The position numbers were made by a program, and so were the translations under genes. This document shows positions 1 to 8,334 of a stretch of 64,000 bases of DNA, piece by piece. This DNA comes from WHSM01 sp036375165. Its GTDB lineage: Bacteria > Actinomycetota > Actinomycetes > Mycobacteriales > Micromonosporaceae. The number at the start of each line of letters is the position of its first letter. Positions within the stretch are counted from its first letter, which is position 1. Where the stretch lies: positions 1 through 64,000 of the forward strand of contig DASUSI010000035.1 of assembly GCA_036375165.1 (NCBI GenBank), given 5' to 3'. The notes beneath the pieces were generated by a model. That model ran no database searches. It worked only from the letters and a program-made list of their open reading frames with translations, and was not told the origin of the DNA.

Positions 1-783
1 GACCGTGAGATCGAGGCGGTCGGCATCGGTGCCGCGGGATGGATCGACGAACGGCGCTCCACCGTGCTGTTCGCCCCGAACCTGGCCTGGAAGGATGAGC
101 CGCTCCGGGACCAGGTGGCCGCCGAGGTGGGGCTGCCGGTGGTCGTGGAGAACGATGCGAACGTCGCGGGATGGGCCGAGTACCGCTTCGGTGCCGCGGA
201 AACCGCCGACAGCAGCGTGCTGCTCACCGTGGGGACCGGCATCGGCGGGGCGGTGGTGCTCGGCGGGATGCTGGTTCGCGGTGCGCACGGGATCGCCGCC
301 GAGTTCGGACACACCCTGGCCGTACCGGGCGGTCACCTGTGCGGCTGCGGCCGGCGCGGCTGTCTGGAGCAGTACGCCAGCGGTCGCGCCCTGGTTCGCG
401 AGGCGCGACGGATCGCGGCCGCGGAGCCCGACCTGGCCGTTGACCTGCTGGCTCGGGCGGGTGGGGCGGCGCAGCACATCGACGGACCCACCGTGACCTC
501 GGCGGCACAGGCCGGCGACCTGGCGGCCAAGGCCGCTTTCGCGGAGGTCGGGCGGTGGCTGGGGATCGGTATGGCGGATCTGGTGCAGGTGCTCGACCCG
601 GAGATGATCGTCGTGGGCGGGGGGGTGATCGAGGCGGGGGAGCTACTGCTGGAACCGGCCCGGGCAGCGTGCGCAGAGGCGCTGGCGCAGCGTAGTCGGT
701 TGCCGTTCGCTGAGATCCGGGCGGCCGAGATGGGTGCCCACGCCGGCGTGGTCGGCGCCGCGGACCTCGCCCGCCGCCGGTAG
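1..783 (+). CDS. ROK-family glucokinase, 5' end missing
   Basis: C-terminal 260 residues of a ROK sugar kinase; reading frame 1 is open from the first base, so the start lies outside the window. ROK glucokinases phosphorylate glucose with ATP in the cytoplasm and are the main glucokinases of actinomycetes. Visible are the ENDANVAGWAEYR sugar-binding segment, the glycine-rich TVGTGIGGAVVLGG phosphate loop, and the ROK zinc motif CGCGRRGCLEQYASG (Cys-x-Cys-x4-Cys), followed by the C-terminal VVGGGVIEAG. The missing N terminus should hold the DxGGT ATP loop. The stop is at 781. Glucose as substrate is inferred from the family; other hexoses are possible. Confidence 0.9.
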   Translation, partial: DREIEAVGIGAAGWIDERRSTVLFAPNLAWKDEPLRDQVAAEVGLPVVVENDANVAGWAEYRFGAAETADSSVLLTVGTGIGGAVVLGGMLVRGAHGIAAEFGHTLAVPGGHLCGCGRRGCLEQYASGRALVREARRIAAAEPDLAVDLLARAGGAAQHIDGPTVTSAAQAGDLAAKAAFAEVGRWLGIGMADLVQVLDPEMIVVGGGVIEAGELLLEPARAACAEALAQRSRLPFAEIRAAEMGAHAGVVGAADLARRR

Positions 784-791
784 TCGGTCAT

Positions 792-866
792 CACCGTGCC
801 GGGTAACCCGATGCTGGCAGCCACGGTGCCGGTTGGCACGGTGCCGGTTGACACGATGTTTCGGTG
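792..866. repeat. Short 15-bp repeat array
   Basis: Five consecutive 15-mers start at 792, 807, 822, 837 and 852. The third and fourth (CACGGTGCCGGTTGG and CACGGTGCCGGTTGA) differ at one base; the first and last are more diverged and the second only weakly similar. The array fills the gap between the glucokinase stop and the next start. It looks like a minisatellite; no regulatory role is evident. Confidence 0.55.
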
Positions 867-1559
867 AGTGAGGCGGGAAGCGTGCTGCGGCTGCTCTGCT
901 ACAACGTGCACCGGCTCTCCGACGACGTTGGGGCGCTGGTCCGGGTGATCCGCGCGGCGGCCGCGGATGTGGTGTTCGTCCAGGAGGCACCGTGTCACTT
1001 CCGGTGGCGTTACCGGTGCACTGAGCTGGCTCGCCGGTGCGGCATGCTCGCGGTGTCCGGCGGCGGCACCGCGTTGGGGAACCTGCTGCTGGTCAGTTTT
1101 CGGGTCGCGGTTCACGAGGCGTGGTCGATGCGGTATCCGCTCACTCCCGGCCGGCACATGCGCGGCGCGGCCTTCGCCCGCTGTTCAATTGGATCGTCCC
1201 GGTTCCTGCTCGCCGGCTCGCACCTGTCGACGGACCCGGCCGAGCGACCGGCACAGGCCGCGCTGCTACGGGCCGCGCTCGGCGCCGCCGAGGAGCCGGT
1301 GCTGCTCGGGGTCGATGTCAACGACACCCCTTCCGGCCTGGCGTGGCGGACCCTGGCCGACGGCCGGGTCGACGCCGCCGCCGCGACCGGCAGGACCGGC
1401 ACCCCCACATTCGGGGTCGGCTTCCCGAGACGCCGAATCGACGCGATCTTCGTCGATGCCCGGTGCCGGGTGGTGCGGTATGAGGTCGTCGACTCCCCGG
1501 ACGTACGCCGTGCCTCGGACCACTTTCCGCTGCTCGCCGAGGTGACGCTGCCCGAGTGA
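864..1559 (+). CDS. Endonuclease/exonuclease/phosphatase (EEP) fold protein
   Basis: A 231-residue EEP-superfamily phosphohydrolase. The Mg-dependent active-site blocks appear in order: YNVHRL near the N terminus, VFVQEA (metal-binding Glu), AGSHLS (His), LGVDVND (Asp-x-Asn) and the C-terminal ASDHFPLLAEV (Asp-His pair). No signal peptide or membrane segment is visible, so it is probably cytoplasmic. Family members cleave phosphodiesters in DNA, lipids or nucleotides, so the substrate cannot be predicted. The GTG start follows the 15-bp repeat array and has no strong ribosome-binding site; a start a few codons downstream is possible. Confidence 0.85.
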   Translation: MSEAGSVLRLLCYNVHRLSDDVGALVRVIRAAAADVVFVQEAPCHFRWRYRCTELARRCGMLAVSGGGTALGNLLLVSFRVAVHEAWSMRYPLTPGRHMRGAAFARCSIGSSRFLLAGSHLSTDPAERPAQAALLRAALGAAEEPVLLGVDVNDTPSGLAWRTLADGRVDAAAATGRTGTPTFGVGFPRRRIDAIFVDARCRVVRYEVVDSPDVRRASDHFPLLAEVTLPE

Positions 1560-1660
1560 CCCTGACGGTCTCCGGGCCCCGGCCGCGCGCCGCCCGGCCA
1601 CGCGGCTTCGCGCAGTGACCGGGCGGGCGTATCGGGGGGTGCGGGGAGGGACTTGTCTGA

Positions 1661-3313
1661 TCAGTGTTTGACCGCGGTCTCCGCTCCGGCACCGGTCAGC
1701 GACCGCACCTCAAGCTCGTCGTACCCGGCGGCGGCGGCGCCGTCCCGGGAGAGCACGGTGCCGAGCCATCCGAACAGGAATCCCAGCGGAATCGAGATGA
1801 TGCCCGGGTTGTTCAGCGGGAACCACGCCCAGTCCTGGTCCGGCAGCAGGGACTTCTCGGTGCTGGTCACCACCGGGGAGAAGAACACCAGCACCACGGC
1901 CGAGATCAGGCCGCCGTAGATGCTCCAGGTCGCACCGTGGGTGTTGAAGCGCCGCCAGAACAGGTTGTACAGCAGCGCCGGCAGGTTGGCCGACGCGGCC
2001 ACCGCGAATGCCAGTGCCACCAGGAACGCGATGTTGAGCCGCTGCGCGTAGATGGACAGCACGATGGCCACGGCGCCGATCACGATGGCGGCGATCCGGG
2101 CCACGTTGACCTCCGCCTTCTCCGTGACCTCACCGCGCTTGATCACGTTGGCGTACAGGTCGTGGGCGAACGACGAGGCCGAGGTCAGGGTGAGCCCGGC
2201 GACCACGGCGAGGATGGTCGCGAACGCCACCGCGGCGATCAGCGCCAGCAGTACCGAGCCACCCAGGGAGCCTTCGCCGCCGCCCACCGCCTCGGCGAGA
2301 AGCGGCGAGGCGAGGTTGCCGCCGGACGCGGTGATCTCGGAGTCCTCGGCGGTGCTCAGCAGCGCCGCCGCACCGAACCCGAGTGCGATCGTCATCAGGT
2401 AGAACGAGCCGATCAGGCCGATCGCCCACAGCACCGAGGTACGCGCGGCCCGGGCGGTCGGCACGGTGTAGAACCGGATCAGGATGTGCGGCAGGCCCGC
2501 GGTGCCGAGCACCAGGGCGAGTGCGAGCGACAGGAAGTCGATCTGCCCCAGCACTCCACTGGCGCCGTAGAGCAGGCCGGGCTCGAGGAACGCCTGGCCC
2601 TTGCCGGTGTTCTCGGCGGCGGCCCCGAGCAGCGAGGAGATGTTGAAGTTGAACCTGAACAGCACCAGCACGGTGACCAGGATGGTGCCGGTCATCAGCA
2701 GTACCGCCTTGACGATCTGCACCCAGGTGGTGCCACGCATCCCGCCGACCGTCACGTAGAAGATCATCAGTGCGCCAACCAGGACGATCACGCCGTTCTT
2801 GACCGCCTGACTGTCCGCGCCGAGCAGGAATCCGACGATCGTGCCGGCCCCCACCATCTGCGCCAGCAGGTAGAAGATCGACACCACCACGGTGGAGGTG
2901 GCAGCCGCGGTCCGTACCGGGCGTTGCCGCATCCGGTACGCGAGCTGGTCGGCCATGGTGAACCGCCCGGAGTTCCGCAGCAGTTCGGCGACCAGCAGTA
3001 GCGCCACCAGCCAGGCGACAAGGAAGCCGATCGAGTAGAGGAAGCCGTCGTATCCGAACAGGGCGATCAGCCCGGAGATGCCCAGGAACGAGGCCGCCGA
3101 CATGTAGTCGCCGGAGATCGCCAGACCGTTCTGGACGCCGGAGAACGACCGGCCCGCGGCGTAGTAGTCCGCTGCCGTCTTGTTCTGCCGGCTGGCCCAC
3201 CAGGTGATGTAGAGGGTGACCGCGACGACCACCAGGAACAGGGAGATGGTGAGGTTCTGGCTGGTTCCCTCGGACTGTGCCAAGGTGACCACGGGTGTTG
3301 CGAGTGAGTTCAC
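1661..3313 (-). CDS. Sodium:solute symporter, acetate/monocarboxylate type
   Basis: A 550-residue polytopic membrane protein of the SSS family, of usual length, resembling ActP/MctC carriers that import acetate, pyruvate or propionate with sodium or protons. About 13 hydrophobic segments are visible, with the family signatures AISGDYMSAASFLGISG near residue 45 and GTAGLPHILIRFYTVP in the middle. The GTG start shares one base with the stop of the upstream DUF485 gene, so the two are translationally coupled. It is the last gene of a leftward block headed by a LytS/LytTR-type sensor pair. Monocarboxylate specificity is inferred from family resemblance and the DUF485 partner. Confidence 0.88.
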   Translation of the reverse strand: MNSLATPVVTLAQSEGTSQNLTISLFLVVVAVTLYITWWASRQNKTAADYYAAGRSFSGVQNGLAISGDYMSAASFLGISGLIALFGYDGFLYSIGFLVAWLVALLLVAELLRNSGRFTMADQLAYRMRQRPVRTAAATSTVVVSIFYLLAQMVGAGTIVGFLLGADSQAVKNGVIVLVGALMIFYVTVGGMRGTTWVQIVKAVLLMTGTILVTVLVLFRFNFNISSLLGAAAENTGKGQAFLEPGLLYGASGVLGQIDFLSLALALVLGTAGLPHILIRFYTVPTARAARTSVLWAIGLIGSFYLMTIALGFGAAALLSTAEDSEITASGGNLASPLLAEAVGGGEGSLGGSVLLALIAAVAFATILAVVAGLTLTSASSFAHDLYANVIKRGEVTEKAEVNVARIAAIVIGAVAIVLSIYAQRLNIAFLVALAFAVAASANLPALLYNLFWRRFNTHGATWSIYGGLISAVVLVFFSPVVTSTEKSLLPDQDWAWFPLNNPGIISIPLGFLFGWLGTVLSRDGAAAAGYDELEVRSLTGAGAETAVKH

Positions 3314-3696
3314 TATCCGACCTCCTGCCGGTAGTCCTGGTGGAGCCGGTCAGCGATCGGGTCCAGTTCCCGGTTGGCGTGGCGGGCGTACAGCCAGGCG
3401 ATCAGGAACGTCGACACGAACTGCAGGATGCCGAACACGAAGGCGATGTTGATGTTCCCGACCAGGGTGGTGTTCATGAAGTCGGGCAGCCAGTTGGCAC
3501 TGACCACGAACAGCAGGTACCACACCATGAACGCCACGGTGGCCGGGAAAGCGAAGCCGCGGTAGCGCCGACGCAGTTCCTGGAAGTCGCTCGTGGCGTG
3601 TATCCGTTCATAGGTCTCGTATTGATCGGGTGATGTTCTCTCCACCACGGGTTGTCCACCTCCGGGGATGTGCGCGATGTGGGTGACATAGGTCAC
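3313..3696 (-). CDS. DUF485 family small membrane protein
   Basis: A 127-residue protein with two transmembrane helices (around residues 50-75 and 90-113) and the DUF485 core: FQELRRRYRGFAFP before helix 1 and WLYARHANRELDPIADRL after helix 2. DUF485 proteins are almost always encoded immediately upstream of an acetate-type SSS symporter, as here, and are thought to support the carrier; their mechanism is unknown. The chosen GTG start at 3696 may be too early: an in-frame GTG at 3645 would give the more typical short N terminus. Confidence 0.85.
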   Translation of the reverse strand: MTYVTHIAHIPGGGQPVVERTSPDQYETYERIHATSDFQELRRRYRGFAFPATVAFMVWYLLFVVSANWLPDFMNTTLVGNINIAFVFGILQFVSTFLIAWLYARHANRELDPIADRLHQDYRQEVG

Positions 3697-3863
3697 GCGT
3701 CGACACGGTAAGTCAGGGATGACGGGCGGGGGGAGATCCTGCCGGGCGGGGTGCGCTGAGCGGGCCGGGGGCGGCGCTGTGCGGGTCGGACACGTACGGT
3801 GAGCGGTCGGTCCTGTGCGACGAACGGTGCCGCACGGTGGCGTTCACCGCTGCGACGTGCGCC

Positions 3864-5639
3864 TCAGCCACGCTCCGGGTGCCACTCGCCCCGGTCCACG
3901 TCGAGCTGCTCCGGGGTGTGCAACCGCACCATGGTTCGAGCGACGTTGGGTGCCATCCGACGCCGCGTGCCCAGCGAGACCGCCACCATCGCGAGGAACG
4001 CGAGCGGTACCGTCCACGCCGCCGGCTGGGCCAGCAGGACCGCCGGCCAGCCGTCCCCGCTGCTGCCCGCGATGGTGAGCACCACCGCTCCACCGGACAG
4101 CGCACCGCCCAGCACCAGCCCGGCGACCGCCCCGGCATCGGTCAGCCGCCGCCACCAGATGCCGAGCACCAGCAGCGGGCAGAACGTGGACGCCGCGACC
4201 GCGAACGCCAGCCCCACCGCGTTGGCGACCGGCACCCCCTGCCCCGCCACGGCGAGCACGTACGGGACCGACACGGCGAGCAGCGTGGCGACCCGGAACG
4301 CCTTGACCCCGTGGACCCCCCAGCGGGGCATGATGTCCTGGCTGAGCACCCCGGCCACAGACACCGACAGGCCCGACGAGGTGGACAGGAAGGCGGCGAA
4401 CGCACCGGCGGTCACCAGCGCGCCGAGCAGTTCCCCGGCCACTCCGCCAACCATCCGGCCCGGTAGCTCCAGCACCACCGCGTCGGTACGTCCGGTCACC
4501 AGCAGGTCCGGGGTGTAGAGCCGGCCCAGAGCCCCGTACACGGCGGGGAACAGGTAGAACGCGCCGAGCAGCACCAGCACCGCGAGGGTGGTACGCCGTG
4601 CTGCCCGGCCGTCCGGGTTGGTGTAGAACCGCACCAGCACGTGGGGCAGCCCCATGGTGCCCAGAAAGGTGGCCAGGATCAGGGAGTACGTGGCGTACAG
4701 CGGATGTTCCTGGGCACCACCCAACGGAAGCAGCCATTCGTCGCGGGTGAGCGGCTGCAACCGGTCCACTGTGGGCACCGCCGCGCCGGCCGGGAACCGC
4801 AGCTCGCTGCCGGACAGTACCCGGTGCTGGCCCGGTGTCAGGATCACCGGCTCGTCGCCGTACCTGGTGTCGTCGACCACCCCGGACACGGTCACCGGGA
4901 CCGGGCGTGGCACGTCGATGGTCGCCGACGTCTGCATCGTGACCGTCGTCGGGAGGCGGAATTCGGTCAGCTCCGTCCCGGCGGGGGCCGGTGCCCCGTC
5001 CGCCCGCCACACCAGGAGCAGGAAGATCACCGGAACCGCGAGCGCGGTCAGCTTGAGCCAGTACTGGAACGTCTGGACGAACGTGATACTGCGCATCCCG
5101 CCGGAGAGCACGCTGACCAGCACAACCGAAGCCACCGCGAGGCCCCCGGTCCAGGCCGGCGCACCGGTCACCGTCCGCAACGTCAGCCCAGCGCCCTGGA
5201 ACTGCGGCATCAGGTACAGCCAGCCGATCAGCACCACGAGGACGCTCGCCACCCGCCGGACCGCCACCGACTCCAGGCGTGCCTCCGCGAAGTCCGGCAG
5301 GGTGTACGCACCGCTGCGCCGCAGGGGAGCCGCCACCAGCAACAGCAGCACCAGGTAGCCAGCGGTCCATCCCACCGGGTACCACAGCATGTCCGCGCCG
5401 TACGCGAGGATCAGGCCCGCGGCGCCCAGAAACGACGCGGCCGAGAGGTACTCCCCGCCGATCGCCGAGGCGTTCCACCATGGACTGACGGTGCGCGACG
5501 CCACGTAGAAGTCGCTGGTGGTACGGCTCACCCGCAGTCCGAACGCTCCGATGGCCACCGTGGCGACCGCCACCAGCGCCACCGCGACCAGCCCGTACGC
5601 CGGGTTCACGGGCCGCTCCGGCAGGCTGGCGGACGGCAC
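3864..5639 (-). CDS. Sodium:solute symporter with a large inter-helix insertion
   Basis: A 591-residue SSS-family transporter, paralogous to the one at 1661-3313. Signatures are AIGGEYLSAASFLGAAG (residues 59-75) and GTMGLPHVLVRFYTNP. It is unusual in carrying about 100 mostly hydrophilic residues (roughly 211-312) between two membrane helices, where the paralogue has about 45; this segment is rich in Thr, Pro and Val and looks like a small beta domain, probably outside the cell. It follows the 122-residue DUF485-like gene by 22 nt and lies downstream of the LytTR regulator, suggesting control by that sensor system. Organic-acid uptake is likely, the substrate unproven. Confidence 0.86.
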   Translation of the reverse strand: MPSASLPERPVNPAYGLVAVALVAVATVAIGAFGLRVSRTTSDFYVASRTVSPWWNASAIGGEYLSAASFLGAAGLILAYGADMLWYPVGWTAGYLVLLLLVAAPLRRSGAYTLPDFAEARLESVAVRRVASVLVVLIGWLYLMPQFQGAGLTLRTVTGAPAWTGGLAVASVVLVSVLSGGMRSITFVQTFQYWLKLTALAVPVIFLLLVWRADGAPAPAGTELTEFRLPTTVTMQTSATIDVPRPVPVTVSGVVDDTRYGDEPVILTPGQHRVLSGSELRFPAGAAVPTVDRLQPLTRDEWLLPLGGAQEHPLYATYSLILATFLGTMGLPHVLVRFYTNPDGRAARRTTLAVLVLLGAFYLFPAVYGALGRLYTPDLLVTGRTDAVVLELPGRMVGGVAGELLGALVTAGAFAAFLSTSSGLSVSVAGVLSQDIMPRWGVHGVKAFRVATLLAVSVPYVLAVAGQGVPVANAVGLAFAVAASTFCPLLVLGIWWRRLTDAGAVAGLVLGGALSGGAVVLTIAGSSGDGWPAVLLAQPAAWTVPLAFLAMVAVSLGTRRRMAPNVARTMVRLHTPEQLDVDRGEWHPERG

Positions 5640-5661
5640 CGGCGGCGGTCCGGTGTGGTGC

Positions 5662-6030
5662 TCACGACCGTTCCACCAATTCCGCGAAGTCCCGCTCGGT
5701 ACGTTCGGACTGTCGACAGTAGAGCCAGCCGGCGACGATGAGGGTCGGGTGCACCACGACGCCGAGCAGCAGCCAGGGCAGTGGGATCCCGAGCAGTCGT
5801 ACCTCGCGCAGTGCCGGTGCCGCCGTGAACAGCAACGGCAGCCCCGTGAGCAGGATGCCGACCACGCCGAGCAGCAGCAGGGCCAGCCGGAGCTGGGCGC
5901 GCATCAGCGAGCGCATGTACACCTCGCCGATCTGGGTCTGGGCGTCGATCTCGCTGGTGATTGTGGTGCGCCGGGGACGCGGGGCACGGGCGCGCGGGCT
6001 GGTCACCCGGACCCGGCGGGTCGCGCTCAC
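5662..6030 (-). CDS. Small two-helix membrane protein, DUF485-like partner of the symporter
   Basis: 122 residues: a basic N terminus, two hydrophobic helices (about residues 48-70 and 82-102) and a charged tail, WLYCRQSERTERDFAELVE. The layout, the tail and the position directly upstream of an SSS symporter match the DUF485 protein at 3313-3696, although sequence identity is low; I read it as a divergent DUF485-type subunit. Its ATG overlaps the stop of the LytTR regulator by 4 bp, so regulator, small protein and symporter are translationally linked. Confidence 0.75.
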   Translation of the reverse strand: MSATRRVRVTSPRARAPRPRRTTITSEIDAQTQIGEVYMRSLMRAQLRLALLLLGVVGILLTGLPLLFTAAPALREVRLLGIPLPWLLLGVVVHPTLIVAGWLYCRQSERTERDFAELVERS

Positions 6031-6773
6031 GGCTCGGCCCCCGGACGGCTGTGCCGTACCAGCAGGTCCCGCAGTTCCCGGGTGTGCCGGCGACTGACCT
6101 GCAGCCGGCTGCTCCCCACCACCACGCTGCAGCGTCCGGCATCGACGTGTACTTCGGTGACGTGCCGGATCGATACCAGCAGCCGGCGGTGGATCCGGAC
6201 GAACCCGGCGCCCCGCCAGCGCTCCTCCAGGGTGGTGAGCGGCACCCGGACCAGATGGCTGCCGGTGGCGGTGTGCAGTCGGGCGTAGTCACCGTGGGCT
6301 TCCACGAACCGTACGTCGCTGCGGTTGACGAACCGGGTCACCCCGCCGAGCTCGACCGGGATCGTCTCGTCGGCGGGTTCGTCGCTCGGCCGGGTGCCGG
6401 CGCCCGCCTCGCCGATCCGGCGGATCGCCTCGACCAGCCGGTCCGGGCGTACCGGCTTGAGCAGGTAGTCCACGGCGTTCAATTCGAAGGCGTCAACGGC
6501 ATGGTCCTCGTACGCGGTCACGAACACCACCGGTGGCGGGTTGCGGAACCGGGCGAGCACCCGGGCCAGGTCCAACCCGGTCAGCCCCGGCATCCGGATG
6601 TCGAGGAAGATCGCGTCCAAGGCTTCGCGTTCCATGATCCGCAACGCTTCCGCGCCCGACGTGGCCGCCAGCACCTGCCCGATCCGCTCGTGTCGCCGCA
6701 GCTGATAGGCGAGTTCCTCCAGCGCGGGCGGCTCGTCGTCCACGACGAGCACCTTGAGCCGGGAGGCGGCCAT
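6027..6773 (-). CDS. LytTR-family response regulator
   Basis: A 248-residue two-component regulator. Residues 6-120 form a receiver domain with acidic pocket VDDE, phospho-acceptor Asp58 (FLDIRMPG), Thr in FVTAYED and Lys106 (LLKPV). Residues about 143-240 form a LytTR DNA-binding domain (RFVEAHGDYARLHT, FVRIHRRLLVSIRHV). The open frame extends upstream into the kinase gene, but the ATG at 6773 is right because the receiver begins there (MAASRLKVLVVDD). The sensor kinase lies 49 nt upstream and the symporter genes follow directly, so its likely target is symporter expression (inference). Confidence 0.92.
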   Translation of the reverse strand: MAASRLKVLVVDDEPPALEELAYQLRRHERIGQVLAATSGAEALRIMEREALDAIFLDIRMPGLTGLDLARVLARFRNPPPVVFVTAYEDHAVDAFELNAVDYLLKPVRPDRLVEAIRRIGEAGAGTRPSDEPADETIPVELGGVTRFVNRSDVRFVEAHGDYARLHTATGSHLVRVPLTTLEERWRGAGFVRIHRRLLVSIRHVTEVHVDAGRCSVVVGSSRLQVSRRHTRELRDLLVRHSRPGAEP

Positions 6774-6822
6774 GCCGGTGAGCGTAACCGGCACCGGGGA
6801 GGCGGCTGTGTCACCGTGGCGG

Positions 6823-8091
6823 TCAGCTTCGGGCCCGTACCCCCGGGTGGTACTTCGGCACCCGCATGCTGACCTTGGTGCCGGCTCCCGGAGCGGTCTC
6901 CACCACCAGTCCGTACTCGTCGCCGAACACCGCGCGCAGCCGTTCGTCCACGTTGCCGAGGCCGATCGAGTCCGAGACGTCGTCACCGGCGAGCATCCGC
7001 CGGATCTTTCCCGGTTCTTCACCGACCCCGTCGTCCTCAACCGAGATCAGGCATTCGTTTCCGAGGTCCTCGCCCACGATCACGACGTGTCCCATCCCGG
7101 GCTTGCTCTCCAACCCGTGCTGGACCGCGTTCTCCACCAGCGGTTGCAGGCAGAAGAACGGCACCACCACGGGCAGCACCTCCGGAGCCACCCGCAGGGT
7201 GACCTGTAGCCGCTCGTCGAAGCGTGCCTTCTCCAGTAGCAGGTAGCGGTTGATCGAGCGGAGTTCCTCGGCCAGCGTGGTGAAGTCGCCGTGGCGGCGG
7301 AACGAGTACCGGGTGAAGTCGGCGAACTCCAGCAGCAACTCGCGTGCCCGTTCCGGGTCGGTACGGACGAACGAGGCGATCGCGGTGAGCGAGTTGTAGA
7401 TGAAGTGTGGTGAGATCTGCGCCCGCAGCGCCCGGACCTCGGCCTCGATCAGACGGGTCCGGGACCGGTCCAACTCGGCCAGTTCCAGTTGTCCGGAGAC
7501 CCACCGGGCGACCTCGTTGGTGGCGCGTACCAGCCCGGCGTGGGTGGAGGGAGTGTAGACCTGCAGCGTGCCGACGACCCGGTCCTCGACGATCAGCGGG
7601 GCCACGATCGCGTGCCGAAGCGGGCAGTTCACCACGTCGCAGGCGACGGTTGCGGCACCGTGCACCTGGGTGCCGCCCGCCGTGAGGGTGTGCTCGGCGA
7701 GTGCCATCGCGCCCCGGGCGTGATGTCCGGGGCGGACCGGCCATGTCACGCCGCCGGACGCTGCTGGGCTCAGCCCGGAGCTGTCCCAGGCCAGCAGCCG
7801 ATCCGGCCCGGTGAGCGCGACCGCGGGGGCGCCGAGCAGGGTCCGCAGGTAGCGGATTGACTTCTCGGCGGTGGTCTCGGTGAGTCCGCCGCGTAGCGGC
7901 GGTGACGCCTGCGACGCGGTGTGCAGTGTGGCGAAGGTGGCCCGCTCGGCCGGGGTACCGAGGTCCCGGCGGTGCCGGACGGTCCAGAACAGCAGAGCCG
8001 CCGCACCGAGCGCGGCGAGCGTGGCAACGGTGACCCCGGGCCAGAAGCCGCTCACGCCCGGAACGGTAGCCGGCGATGTCGAATTCGTCAC
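6823..8091 (-). CDS. LytS-type sensor histidine kinase with GAF-like domain
   Basis: About 422 residues from the GTG at 8091 (an ATG at 8139 would add 16 residues; neither start has a clear ribosome-binding site). One N-terminal transmembrane helix (about residues 20-37) is followed by a GAF-like sensory domain (about 75-200) ending in VVGTLQVYTPS, the His_kinase motif AQISPHFIYNSLTAI with phospho-His229, and an ATPase domain with QPLVENAVQHG, DDGVG and GLGNVDERL. Kinase plus LytTR regulator is the classical pairing for metabolite or pyruvate sensing in several bacteria. The adjacent symporters suggest it senses the transported acid; this is inference. Confidence 0.88.
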   Translation of the reverse strand: MTNSTSPATVPGVSGFWPGVTVATLAALGAAALLFWTVRHRRDLGTPAERATFATLHTASQASPPLRGGLTETTAEKSIRYLRTLLGAPAVALTGPDRLLAWDSSGLSPAASGGVTWPVRPGHHARGAMALAEHTLTAGGTQVHGAATVACDVVNCPLRHAIVAPLIVEDRVVGTLQVYTPSTHAGLVRATNEVARWVSGQLELAELDRSRTRLIEAEVRALRAQISPHFIYNSLTAIASFVRTDPERARELLLEFADFTRYSFRRHGDFTTLAEELRSINRYLLLEKARFDERLQVTLRVAPEVLPVVVPFFCLQPLVENAVQHGLESKPGMGHVVIVGEDLGNECLISVEDDGVGEEPGKIRRMLAGDDVSDSIGLGNVDERLRAVFGDEYGLVVETAPGAGTKVSMRVPKYHPGVRARS

Positions 8092-8334
8092 CGTGATGAG
8101 CTTCGACTGCTCTGTCGGTACGATCGGTATTCCGCGCATTACACCAGCGTGCTGCGCCGTACCCCCTATGGGTGACCGAAGGCGCGGGCATCCACCGATC
8201 CGGTCGGGTCCATCCGCCCTGATGCCGCGCGTGCGGTCCACCGACGGACCGGCCGCCACGGCCGGGTACGGTCTGGACAACGTGGCAGATCAGGTCAAAG
8301 ATTCTCGCGGTACGGATGCGGGAGGAGAACGGCG

